Shown piece after piece: positions 49,201 through 60,200 of a stretch of 64,000 nucleotides of DNA. The notes under the pieces were generated by a model that did not search any database, was not told where the DNA came from, and saw nothing but the letters and a program-made list of their open reading frames with translations. The DNA is from Ianthella basta. Taxonomy: Eukaryota > Porifera > Demospongiae > Verongiida > Ianthellidae. The stretch's first letter is position 1. The number at the start of each line of letters is the position of its first letter. Made by a program: the position numbers and the translations under genes. Location: contig OZ025875.1 in the NCBI GenBank assembly GCA_964019415.1, forward strand, positions 248,001 to 312,000, written 5' to 3'.

Positions 49201-52200
49201 AACCGGTGGGCAATCACAATGGTTGTACGACCCTGACGAGCCTGGCATGAGATGATGACTAATGTGATGTCACAAGTGAACACGTTAATAGCACACAGCC
49301 GGTCAACCCACCTTGTCCAGTGCATCTTGCACAATTCCTTCACTTTCTGCATCCAGAGCAGAAGTGGCTTCATCCAGGAGAAGGATCTTGGGGTCCCTCA
49401 CGAGAGCTCGAGCAATGGCAATGCGCTGCTTCTGTCCTCCAGACATCTGGGCTCCCCTCTCTCCAACCAGAGTCTCATACTTGTCTGGCAATGTCATGAT
49501 GAAGTTATGGGCATTGGCTGCCTTAGCTGCTGCCTCAATCTCCTCCCGGGTCACACCCTCTCTTCCGTAGCGGATGTTCTCTGCAATGGTGGTGGCAAAG
49601 AGGACTGGCTCCTGACTGACAATGCCAATGTTCTTACGCAGCCACTTCAGGTTCAGTTCACGGAGGTCCTTCCCATCCAAGAAGACACTCCCCTCATCCA
49701 CGTCATAGAACCGCTGGATCAGCTGAACAGCGGTACTCTTGCCACATCCACTGGGACCAACTAACGCCAGGGTTTTACCCACATTAGCTTCCACTGAGAA
49801 GTTCTCCAATACAATCACATCTGGCCTGGTTGGGTAGGTGAAGGTGACATTCCTGAACTCCACCTTGCCTTCAACATGCTCTGGGGTAACCCCTTCATCA
49901 GATGTAATATCAATGGGCGGAACCTGCAGAAATAAGTCCACAAGTCGTATTAGTGAACATTGAGGGAGTGGTCCTCACGCCATCCCATACTAGCACCACC
50001 CACCCTGTGGATGGTCTCATTAATGAACTCCATAGCACCTGCTGCAACACCCAACTCCTCCAGACTTGGACCAGCCTGGCCAATGGAGAAGGCACCAATC
50101 AGGACTGCAAAGAATACCTGCAGATGAGTGGACAGGGGTGTGTAGAGGTGAGGGGATGAGGGAGGTGAGAGGGTGAGGCAGGCTACTACACATAAACCCT
50201 GCAAATGACCACTAATTGAAAGGAATATTTTTCCACAGTAGGAAGAATAAAAACATTAAATCCATTTTTCCTTCCAATTTCTCACTTATCAGCAACCTAT
50301 CCCATTCTGGGGTGCACTGCCAGGACGGCACTCCCTGCCACCCATTGCACACACACGACAATGAGTGCATGTGTGCCTACAGCATCAATACAGTGCTCTA
50401 CTTCACTTGACCCTTCACAACGTACAGTGAGGGTGTCTCCAACAAGAGTAATGTTGGCTCCAATGAGGAAGGCACTGAACCTATAGTGAGGAGATTGAGA
50501 AGGGGGAGGGGAGGGGGAGGGGAGGGGCAGGAAGGTAATATGGAGAAAGACTACTAATGCATATGTGAGCGGATTTGAGAAGAGAGACCAATTTGTGCAG
50601 TGTATAGTGTCAGTACGGGCGAAAACACATAAACATGTCACGTTTCCGGTAAAGTTGGATTATTGCATCATATGTACCTGTGGTATAGTCCCAACATCTT
50701 CGCCAAGTTTGAAACTCACAGTCCTTCAAACCTGGAAGAATAGTTACGCCGTCACCACATCGAGGGATATAATAACGGAAGGGTTACAGGCCGTTTTCTC
50801 ATAATTGCACTCAACGTATTTTCGTACTTTGAGCGAGCGTATCAAGAGAATGGGAGCAGCTACTGAAGTACAACAAAGAGCTCATCTACTGTACTTCTAC
50901 TCATACCACTAACTCGAAAGTGGCAATTTGCGCAAATTGGCCGCTCACATAATTATGAGAAAGGTGCGTGCAACATACGTGAGTGCTGCTGCATAGACAA
51001 TGAAGATGACGGCATAAATGAAGCCAATGCTGACTCCGGAGATGAGCCCTTTCTTGATTCCCAATTTCTTGGCATCAGTCAGTTTCCCCTTGTATCTGTA
51101 GTACTCCTTCTGTTCCCCCCCAAAGGCCACAACAGTCCTGATGGAGCCCAACACCTCCTCAGCCACAGCACCTGCCTTGGCATACTGCTTCTGTTCTTGA
51201 CTGGAGAACACAGTGAGCAGCTGCACAGAGGGAGGGAGGGAGGGAGGGAGGGGAGGGAGGGAGGGAGGGGAGAGGAAGGGAGGGGGAGGGGGGAGGAGCA
51301 AGGAACTCAATCCATGTAGTCTGTGCTAATGCACTGGCCTGGTGAGTGATGTGAGGGTGGCTACTCACCTTTGTGAAAACAAATGCTGAGACTGCAAGTA
51401 TGGGCGTTAGCCCCAGCATGAAGAGTGTCAGGTAAGGTTCAATGGCAAAGCCAATAATGAACGCAATGAAGAAGGTGGCTGTCAGCTGAAGGAAAATACT
51501 GAACTTGTCACCAATTCCATCCTGCACTTTGATCAGGTCACTGCAGGAGGGGAGGGAAGGCAGCATGGCACAGTGAGCAGGAGCTGCAGGACTGGACCAA
51601 GGTTCCAAGTGCAGGGGCATGTCCAAGGGACTCACTCCACAAGCCTTGAGTTGAGCTCTCCAGCTTTGTTCTCATCAAACCAGGCCACATTCTGTCGCAG
51701 GATGGAGCGGTAGAACCTCTTCCTGATGCGATGGGTCTGCATCATTGCCGCAAGGGAGAAGGTGGAGACCTGGATGAAGCCAAGGAGCATACTGCCTAGT
51801 GCAAGGCCAACAAACGCAGCGACAAGAAGGTTGATCTCGTGGTAGAGACCTTCAGCAGTGAGGCAGCTGAAAGCTTGACTACCGATGCTGGCCGACTGTC
51901 CAGAGGCTACAATGCTTGTGTTCCTAAACAACTCAATGACGTCGTTCACAGCAGTGCAATTGACAGGCATGGTATTTGGAGCTGAGTTGGTGAGGTTGGC
52001 AGAGATGATGGCCGAGACATTGTGGAACACAAAGAAGTTGATCATATTTCCAAAAACCAACATGGAGGCTGGCAGGACAGCACCATGGGCAACTGCAGCA
52101 AGGAGCCCCACGAACATCAGGAACCACTCAAACACCCCCGCAAATCGGAACTGCAAACGAAAAAATGCAAGTCACACATGACCATCAATAATTCTCATAC

Positions 52201-52577
52201 TGAATCAAAATTCAACTTCATTACTGAAGCAAGTAGAAGTCGTCCGGTGAAGGGTGTAACTAACCAGGTGGAGGATGTTCCCTCTCTTTTTCTTCTCTTT
52301 GTCCTTCTCTCCCGCGTCCACTTGGTCTTGCGTGTCCTTTTGCGGCCATTTTCTACATAACGAACGACGGTACAAGCACCGTGAAAAACGAGCAAATGGC
52401 CACTTACAAGTGACAATGGGCATGCAAGCTTTCGTTAGCTAACTGCTTCTCGTCTTTCTTGGCGCCTCTGTACACGGCTTCCGAGTAGGAAGCCGAGTCG
52501 GTGATCAGCGAAGGGCGAACTTGCACCTTCACATCATCGCCGTTTTCTTCTATCGCCGTCTGGTTGGCGAGCTCCAT
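46236..52577 (-). CDS. ABCB-type full transporter (P-glycoprotein-like), copy B
   Basis: Sixteen exons: 52577-52408, 52352-52265, 52150-51636, 51540-51369, 51220-50979, 50480-50426, 50117-50004, 49923-49312, 49241-48858, 48564-48406, 48320-48225, 48153-47531, 47452-47290, 47155-46748, 46670-46524, 46445-46236; 1385 aa. Internal exon lengths match the sister genes almost exactly. NBD1 Walker [10 protein letters not shown] (about residue 508), X-loop VGERGAQ and MSGGQKQR are standard. NBD2 has [21 protein letters not shown] and [15 protein letters not shown]. The cytosolic N-terminus (about 86 aa) is Lys/Asp-rich and specific to this copy. The family exports amphipathic compounds using ATP; the substrate is unknown. 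The start faces the unidentified gene at 52895, so a shared promoter is likely. It is closest to copy C in NBD2, linker length and C-terminus. Confidence 0.94.
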
Positions 52578-52894
52578 CGCTCGGCTACAAACGTCGTTGG
52601 TATGCTGGTTCTTTAAGGAACAATCCCTATAGTCACAGCAAAGAGAGTTCGAACTTCTGCTCCCGAGACGTCCGCGCCATTTATAGACGCAACAGAGCCC
52701 GCCAGTCAGGAAGTATTCCACCGGAAGTTAATTTACTCAAACCTGATTAGTCGGGACTCTGTAAACAAGATCCAGGCACCCCATTGGCTCCAACAGTTAA
52801 TAAGAGTGTGGGCGTGTGGAAACTCAATTGTGCATCCAGTGAGGAAACAGGATCTTCCGCGACAATCAGCTCATTGAGCAGTGCCCACCCCAAG
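52578..52894. promoter_or_regulatory. divergent promoter ABCB-B / unidentified gene
   Basis: The 317 bp between the two start codons contain no coding exon and no evident TATA box. Confidence 0.45.
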
Positions 52895-55090
52895 ATGTTC
52901 CCAAGTTACCCAACCTTCTTTACTCCAAGCTACAAAGATGACTTTGGCCCCAAGACAGCAGATAAAGTTGAGTGTGTCCGCACTGGTTCATCCTCTGGCA
53001 ACCGAAGGAACAACCCTCATCCCCCACATGTAAGTAAGGCTGATGGACACTTCATGGGCCTGCTGTGTATGATACTCAGTGTATGTGGTGTTATGGACTG
53101 TGGTGCTATGTATTGGACTGTGTCTACTCTGTCATCCGTCAGGCCTTCATGGTGTGGCGGTATCCACGACAGCCGTTTCTCCCATACCACGCCATCGATG
53201 ACCCCACTGCTCCCATCCCTCCCATCAACCTGGCTTGCCCCAACACTCACATTGCCTCCACATACCAAGTGGACTTTAAGAGACCAAGTTAGTCCCCTGC
53301 AGCAACACACTACAAACCCAGCACATTCAACTTTAACGCATGCAATCTCTCCACACTATAGCTACTAGGATTCCAGCTCTCTCCAGTTGCCCTAGCAACA
53401 GTCAAGGACATAAACCAGCTGAGCCACTCTCCACACAGAGCTGGTCCTTCCAGCCACCGCGGCTCAGCCAGAGACTGAGGTGCACCACCACCAGGTATGG
53501 CTGTAGCCAAAACAAGCTCAAGCCAGCATGTGGAGCAGGTGAGTACATACCTCATATGACATCACATGACATCATAGCAGTGATCTAGATGTAGCAGACA
53601 TACCCACCCCTGTAAACAGCACACACCAGGTTTGGTGCAAGACAGTCTGTGGGGCTTTGTGATGTGTGTGTGTTGCCGCCAGTCCATACACACACCACAC
53701 CTCAACGCCACTAGTACAGAAGGGATACAACACACTGCAGTGGGTGATTGATGCAACACCATGGGCGGCTCACACCACACAGTGGGGTAGATGGTAGGGT
53801 CACATGGAGCACACATTTCCCCACCACTCAGTGCTAATATAGCATTTGTTCACATTCAGTGCTCCTCCCCATCACAGTGCCAACAATATCTGCTGGGGAA
53901 TGCCGCCTCTTCTCCAACCAGGAGACCTCCTACAGTGTATTCCACCAAGTGCCCTACCAGGTACATGTACACATGCGTACACATGCGTGGACATTATGAT
54001 GTAATGACAAAGGGCAGACCACCACTACCATATATGGGCATGAATTGAATAAATTTCAAAGGGTCAATGCTTTCAGTCTATTTTTAGGTATGATGTAATG
54101 TCTCAACATTCGCAAATTCTTATTAGGAAAAATACAAGTGTTTACCAAGCTAGATCTATATAAAGGGATGATGTAATGCACAGATTTAGCAAATGAATTT
54201 AGCTAGACTATCAGTAGGGTTCCACACCACAGACTTTGTGTCTACCATCCTTCTGCCCTTCTGCATTCTACCTACAGCCACAACCTCAGCCACAGTCCCA
54301 GGCAACCCTCCAATTGCCAAAGATCCCTCAAAGTATGTAGCACTCCCACACAGGAGATGATGCAACACACTGCTACTAGATGACCTCCCCCCCCACACAC
54401 ACACAACACCACTCACACTAGCGAGCTAACAACACAAAGGGGCACTCTAACACATGCTCACCAACAACCGCCCATCATTCCATGCGCACACATGCACGCA
54501 CATGCACAGTGCACCATTGAACCCATCACAGCCACTAACATCCAACCCTCTTGTGCGTTCATTAAGGTGTGTCAAGGAGACAGCAGCAGAGGGATCACGG
54601 TGGCAGTGCTGCTGGGAAGAGAAGCCAACTCTCATGGATTTCACAGTGGACAGGACCATCCTAAAGCACACAGTCACACAAGGGGGAAGAGAGAGACGCA
54701 CACAAACACCTCTCGCATATTATATTGTGTGTACATGTTAGTTAAGGTAATATTTATGAAGTGTGAAACCACAAGAATGCTACATACTAAGTGTAAGCCT
54801 AGCGTGCACACCGCAGATCGTGAACAGTGGCCAGCATGATGCAATACCATGGCTCAGTGATGAAACACCCACAGTATCACTGTCATACCAGGGCACCCTC
54901 CATTGAACAGCTACAGGAGAGGGCTGTGTTTACAATGCAAAGGTCCTACCCTACCCAGCATGGCAGGCCATCAGCCATGCCTGGCCCACCATCAACCCTC
55001 CATCTGATCCCCTCCCCATGGCATGACTCTAGCACTGAGAGAAGTCTCACATCTTGCTGGCATTCCATATGTGCCCCTGAGCTCATCTGA
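52895..55090 (+). CDS. unidentified 6-exon gene, possibly ciliary or sperm structural protein
   Basis: I assemble exons 52895-53029, 53143-53287, 53362-53538, 53860-53960, 54278-54332 and 54828-55090, all in phase, to 291 aa. I do not recognise the family. The protein is Pro-, Tyr- and Ser-rich with no membrane segment or signal peptide. Repeated aromatic phrases (MFPSYPTFFTPSYKDDFG, ASTYQVDFKRP, ETSYSVFHQVPY) resemble the style of small microtubule-inner proteins of axonemes. That resemblance and the CCDC103 neighbour are the only hints of function. The first in-frame ATG is at 52895. The last exon overlaps the final CCDC103 coding exon on the other strand by about 99 bp. Exons 1-4 are the surest; the 54332 to 54828 junction is supported by phase and by clean coding sequence after it. 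Confidence 0.6.
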
Positions 55091-57030
55091 AGCTGCTATT
55101 CGGTCTAGCAGCTCCCTCAGGGAAGCCTTCTCTGCCACACTCAGGAATAATATGCTGAGGGAGAACCGATGGGTGCGGGAAAAGTGGTCCAAGATCCCAG
55201 TCACAGCAGTGGCATCAGAATCAGAATAGCCCTGAAGCAGACACAGGCACAGCATAACACAGCAGAGGGCGACAACACACTGTTTAGTTGAAAGTGAAGT
55301 GAATAGAACTGAAAGGCAAAGTCTGATTCATGGAAAAGTGCCGCACAGTGGTACAGGCAGGGAGCTAGGTGTGACCCACCTCGTTTAACGCCACCAGGAC
55401 GTCTCCGAGGAGCTCCATGCTGGACTCCACAGGGAACACCCGTTCTAACCCCTGAGCACAGAGCCTCAGCAGAAGACCATAACGTTTGATCCTCTCACTA
55501 CCATACCCTCGCCACGCCCGTAGGAACTCCTGCTGGTTGGAGGGTACGCCAGCCACTAGGGATGCAGTGGACTCTTCATCCACTTCAGACTGCTCTCCTC
55601 CGCTGGTGGCCATATTCCACTGATGAGCGGTTGGAGTGCTGGCATTTGGTGTACGCCCCACAGGCTTCAAGTGTGAGGCTTTCACAATATCCCTGGTGGT
55701 GAAGTACAGAAGGGAGGTGCAAAACTCATAGCACAATGAATATGACACAATAAATTATAGCTTGTAATTCACACGCACACACACACACTCCCTCACACAC
55801 ACACACACACACACACACACTCCCTCACTTGCACTCATTCAGGAGAATGTAACAATTTTGCACTAACTGAAGGCAATTGACTCTTAGCCAAGTGCACTTT
55901 CATAAAGGGCACCAGAGTAGACTCCATCACTTCTCTGGAGCATCTGATTGTCAAACATGGCTCAATTCCTATTACATGGGTCACTGTATGCTTTTCGAAT
56001 ACACTGCAAAGATTTGCGCTATCTTGCATTCATTTGTTCGCCCACTCCATCACAGGATTTGATTGTGGCAATTGTAGTCAGACATTTTATACATCAATTA
56101 TGTAGTTACACTCAGTAGACATGGCATATGCTAAAGTAAGTCATAAACTGCCAAAGCTATAAGGCAAACTGAGATAAATCCAACTTGTGTGTCTACAGCT
56201 GCCTATGAAGAAGGACCACACTCGCATTCACAAAATGCTCAAGAGTGCAGACTGCCCTATTGATCTCCTTGACAATAAGTGCTAATTAACCTGCCTATTA
56301 ACTATACCACTGCCCATGCTTGTTAATGCTTTGTTTACTTCATTTTGCATGCGTTTATGTATATGTACTCTATCACAGGCAGTGCGCATGTGTGCCTGGT
56401 TCATAATAATTATTCTGTACGGTATTTGTCTTTTGTCCACCCTTTCAAATCTATTGTAAGGACACTCCACCCCAAAGTGGATAGAACTTAGCTGAATAGC
56501 TGAATACACTTTCATGTTCTCTTTGTGTCATATGCAGCTGCACATGCCGTGTGTGTGTGTGTGTGCATGTGCGTGCGTGCGCGCGTGCGTGTGTGTGTGT
56601 GTGTGTGTGCGTGCGTGTGTGTGTGTGTGTGTGCGTGTGTGTGTGTGTGTGCGTGCGTGCGTGTGTGTGTCACAGTGCAATTGTTTATCTCTGCATGTTT
56701 CAGGTGTAGTGAAGGTCACTCAAATCAAGGCCTGCATGAACACCTGCAGGCCGGGCAGGTGCAGCATTCCTGATGTAAAATAAACTGATAATTATAATTA
56801 AATGATTACGATGACAATGAGTTGCACGGGTGCACTCCTGCTGCAGTTCACCCAGTGGTCACTCACCTAAACTCTTCGTAAGATGCAACATTTTGACGAA
56901 TTGCACGAAATTTCGCATCATTTTCTCTTTGGTACGCCTCTTCCTCCCTTCGTGCCGCCCAAAGCTCCTTCTTCAGCTTCTCCACGTTAACGGTGGTCGT
57001 TCTGTGTGGTTGCTGGGCAGCCGGCTCCAT
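54992..57030 (-). CDS. CCDC103: CCDC103 (DNAAF19), dynein-arm assembly/attachment factor
   Basis: Three exons, 57030-56867, 55692-55380 and 55231-54992, join in phase to 238 aa (human 242). The N-terminal coiled coil ([20 protein letters not shown]) runs into the family signature [20 protein letters not shown]. The C-terminal helical RPAP3-like region contains [32 protein letters not shown] and [19 protein letters not shown]. The protein oligomerises on axonemal microtubules and is needed for outer dynein arms in motile cilia. The start MEPAAQQ is used; an upstream in-frame ATG at 57048 would add six residues. The C-terminal about 25 residues extend beyond the vertebrate end. The 1.17-kb first intron carries CA and TG microsatellites (55770-55822, 56550-56668) and nothing else recognised. 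Confidence 0.9.
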
Positions 57031-57203
57031 TTTAATAAGCAATAGCACGTGATGACGCTTGACCAGTGCATAAACGCCTAGGGCGTAGGCCAGATTAGAG
57101 AGCAGTAGCTATAGGCTACGTAACTCGTTCCCCAGCCCCCTAAAAGGGAGGGGGGAACGGCTACAGAGCCCGCTAAGCGCACGTCGCGGTGTAACGCGTC
57201 CCG
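57031..57203. promoter_or_regulatory. bidirectional promoter CCDC103 / ABCB-C
   Basis: This 173-bp gap lies between head-to-head start codons. It contains an E-box CACGTG at about 57046-57051 and GC-rich sequence with no TATA box. Confidence 0.5.
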
Positions 57204-60200
57204 ATGGCGATGGATGGTGGTGGATCAGAACGCTACGAGACCGCCGCTGAGGCCACCATCTTCCCGAAAGGCAATGAGCCTAGCCCCGCTTTAGTCCAGT
57301 ACAAAACCGGTAGCGAAGCCGCCATCGGCGATGAAGTAGCAGACGATGGAAGAGTGAAAGTGGCCGACTCGGGCCAGACCGAACTCCCGTAAGTTGATCC
57401 GACGGATCGTGCCGTCAGGTGTGTTGAGCCTGGACACTAGGCTAGTGTATCTGTTCCGAGAGTCGTGTGCTGTCGACCATCGGCTTGTAATCTACTGGTC
57501 CCGCTCCATCCTCCTCCCCCCCCCCCCCGTACACACGCACACCAGCTCCTCGGAGCAGGTGCTGGTGGAAGGTGCTCAGAAGAATGCAAAAGCGAAGGAA
57601 GAAAGGACAGAGAGAAAGGAGCAGACTGGTATTAAAGCCATGCTTCGTCTGGTGAGTGGGACAATGAACCAACCTGGGGCCTGCAGGATACAGACCACAG
57701 ACCACATGGTGGCAGTGCATGTAGCCGACATGGCTGAGCTAGTGACGCTGGTCCCAGTTACCCCTCCTCTAGTCACACATCATGATAGTGTGTGGTGATA
57801 GGAGATATACCAACATGTATTGTGTAACAATATACATGGTTTTTATATGGAAGTATGGGCATACATACAATACCATTATACTGTATTTGAAGGATGTTAG
57901 GGAGTGGTATATGTAAGGATGGCATCTATTGCAGATGTACACAGTCACTGTGTGTATGTGTGTGTGTGTGAACAGTGAAGACCATTAATGCAATACACTT
58001 CTCTAAATGCAGTTTAGTTTTGCTGGAGGCTTCGACTGGCTGTTGATGGTGTTTGGTTTCCTGGTAGCTGCTGTCCATGGTGCCGTCCTGCCAACATCCA
58101 TGGTTGTGTTTGGGAGGATGATCGACCTCTTTGTCTACAAGAACCTCACCGCCGAGATTGCGGCAAACCTGGTCAATGCCACGCCCAACACAGTTGCCGA
58201 CGGCAACCTCAGCTGCCCGGCTGTGGAGGTAGCATTCAGCAATCTTTCTGCTGTGGAGGCAACCCCATCACTGGTATTTAGTTTGAGCAACTTTGAGTGT
58301 CTCTCAAACACTGATTTCATAAACAGATTGGACATTTTCATCATAGCCTTTGCAAGTTTGGGGGCAGCCAGTGTGATTCTGGGCTTCATCCAGGTCTCCA
58401 CCTTCTCCCTTGCGGCAATGAGGCAGACCAACCGCATCAGGAAGAGGTTCTACCGCTCCATCCTGCGACAGAATGTGGCCTGGTTTGATGAGAACAAAGC
58501 TGGAGAGCTCAACTCAAGGCTTGTGGAGTGAGTCCCTTGGACATGCCCCTGCACTTGGAACCTTGGTCCAGTCCTGCAGCCCCTGCTCACTGTGCCGTGC
58601 TGCCCTCCCTCCCCTCCTGCAGTGACCTGATCAAAGTGCAGGATGGAATTGGTGACAAGCTCGGCATCTTCCTTCAGCTGATAGCCACCTTCTTCGCTGG
58701 GTTCATTGTTGGCTTTGCCATTGAACCCTACCTGACACTCTTCATGCTCGCCTGTACTCCTCTGCTCGCTGGAGCGTCCTTCATATTCACCAAGGCAGGT
58801 TGCCAGCTGCAGTAGGCAGCACAGTGCAGCACATTCTTGTAAGGCACACTATCAAACATTCCACTAGTTAGTGTGTTTACTGTTTCTAGTTCTTTTGACA
58901 TTGTTGAATTCTGCAAGTGCAAGAGAACAGAATTGTGTTGGTACTGACCCTTGCTCCACTTCCCTTCCCTCCCCCCACTTCCCTCCCTCCCTCCCTCCTT
59001 CTCTCCCTCCCCTCCCCTCCCTCCCTCCCTCCCTCTGTGCAGCTACTCACTGTGTTCTCCAGTCAAGAACAGAAGCAGTATGCCAAGGCAGGTGCTGTGG
59101 CTGAGGAGGTGTTGGGCTCCATCAGGACTGTTGTGGCCTTTGGGGGGGAACAGAAGGAGTACAACAGATACAAGGGGAAACTGACTGATGCCAAGAAATT
59201 GGGAGTCAAGAAAGGAGCCATCACTGGAGTGATGAATGGACTCATCTATGTCATCATCTTCACAGTGTATGCTGCAGCACTGACGTGAGTGTGCACAGTG
59301 TGACATAAGAGCCCCATCCGTCTGGTAGGAAACCAGGCTAAGATACTTAGGTAGTATTTTATATATGGTATGCTATGGCAGTGAGTGCTGGATGGTGCCG
59401 TACTCAGCAGACCTATTTGTGCAACGTCAAACAGCGTGTTAGTAACTGCCGTGACATGGCTGACTCCATTGTCACATGTCATGGGACTACATGTGACGTT
59501 ACATGACATACTAAGACAGCCACCTGTGGGCCAGCTCTAACTGACCTTTATAGAGAGGTGGCTGCTCTACAGAGGTAGACTGCAATGCTTTAGTGCTATT
59601 TGGGGTCAGGGAGGCTGGCTAGTTTAAAGAGGTGGCCGCCTAACACAATGACCACCTTAGACAGGTTTCACTTTGGTACAGCATGACATCTGTAAATGTT
59701 GTCACACCTCTCACTGACGTCACTGTTGATGTCATTAATCAAGTGCTTACCTTTAGGTCTGTATGCTTCAGTTAGGTAGCATTTGTGAGGCTTTGCTGCA
59801 GTGAGCTGTTGCCATGGATACATCTGTCTGGGGTGGTGGGCCTGGCATAGTGGTGATCTCTGCTGTAAGGGTCCTGGGCCGTCTTGCATTAAAACTCTCC
59901 CTCGTGTGTCTCATCATCCCTCTCAATATCCCATGGTGTTGTTAAGTGTGTGTGTGTGTGTGTGTGTATCATCCCCTTAGGTTTGGTGCATACCTCATCG
60001 GTGACGGCTTCACCCTCCCAGGGGATACACTCACGGTGAGGACAGCTGCATCTCTCTCTATTGCCCCTTCACTCTCTAGTACAGCTAGCTGTGGTGCTGC
60101 AATGTGCCGTGCTTCGTGTGTTCCACATGGTGCCTTCTTCCAGGTGTTCTTTGCCATCTTGCTTGGTGCTCTGTCAATCGGCCAAGCCACCCCAAGTCTG

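Noticed and set aside
35451-52577. ABCB copies A and B as pseudogenes or as fragments of one gene
   Set aside because: Each assembles into 16 phase-consistent exons with intact Walker, signature and H-loop motifs and its own start and stop.
54560-54741. Additional exon in the unidentified gene (reading KVCQGDSSRG or CVKETAAEGS)
   Set aside because: No frame gives an acceptor and donor consistent with the neighbouring phases, while 54332 to 54828 joins cleanly.
56514-56783. Small ORF in the CCDC103 first intron
   Set aside because: It is mostly a TG/CG microsatellite with no similarity or splice support.
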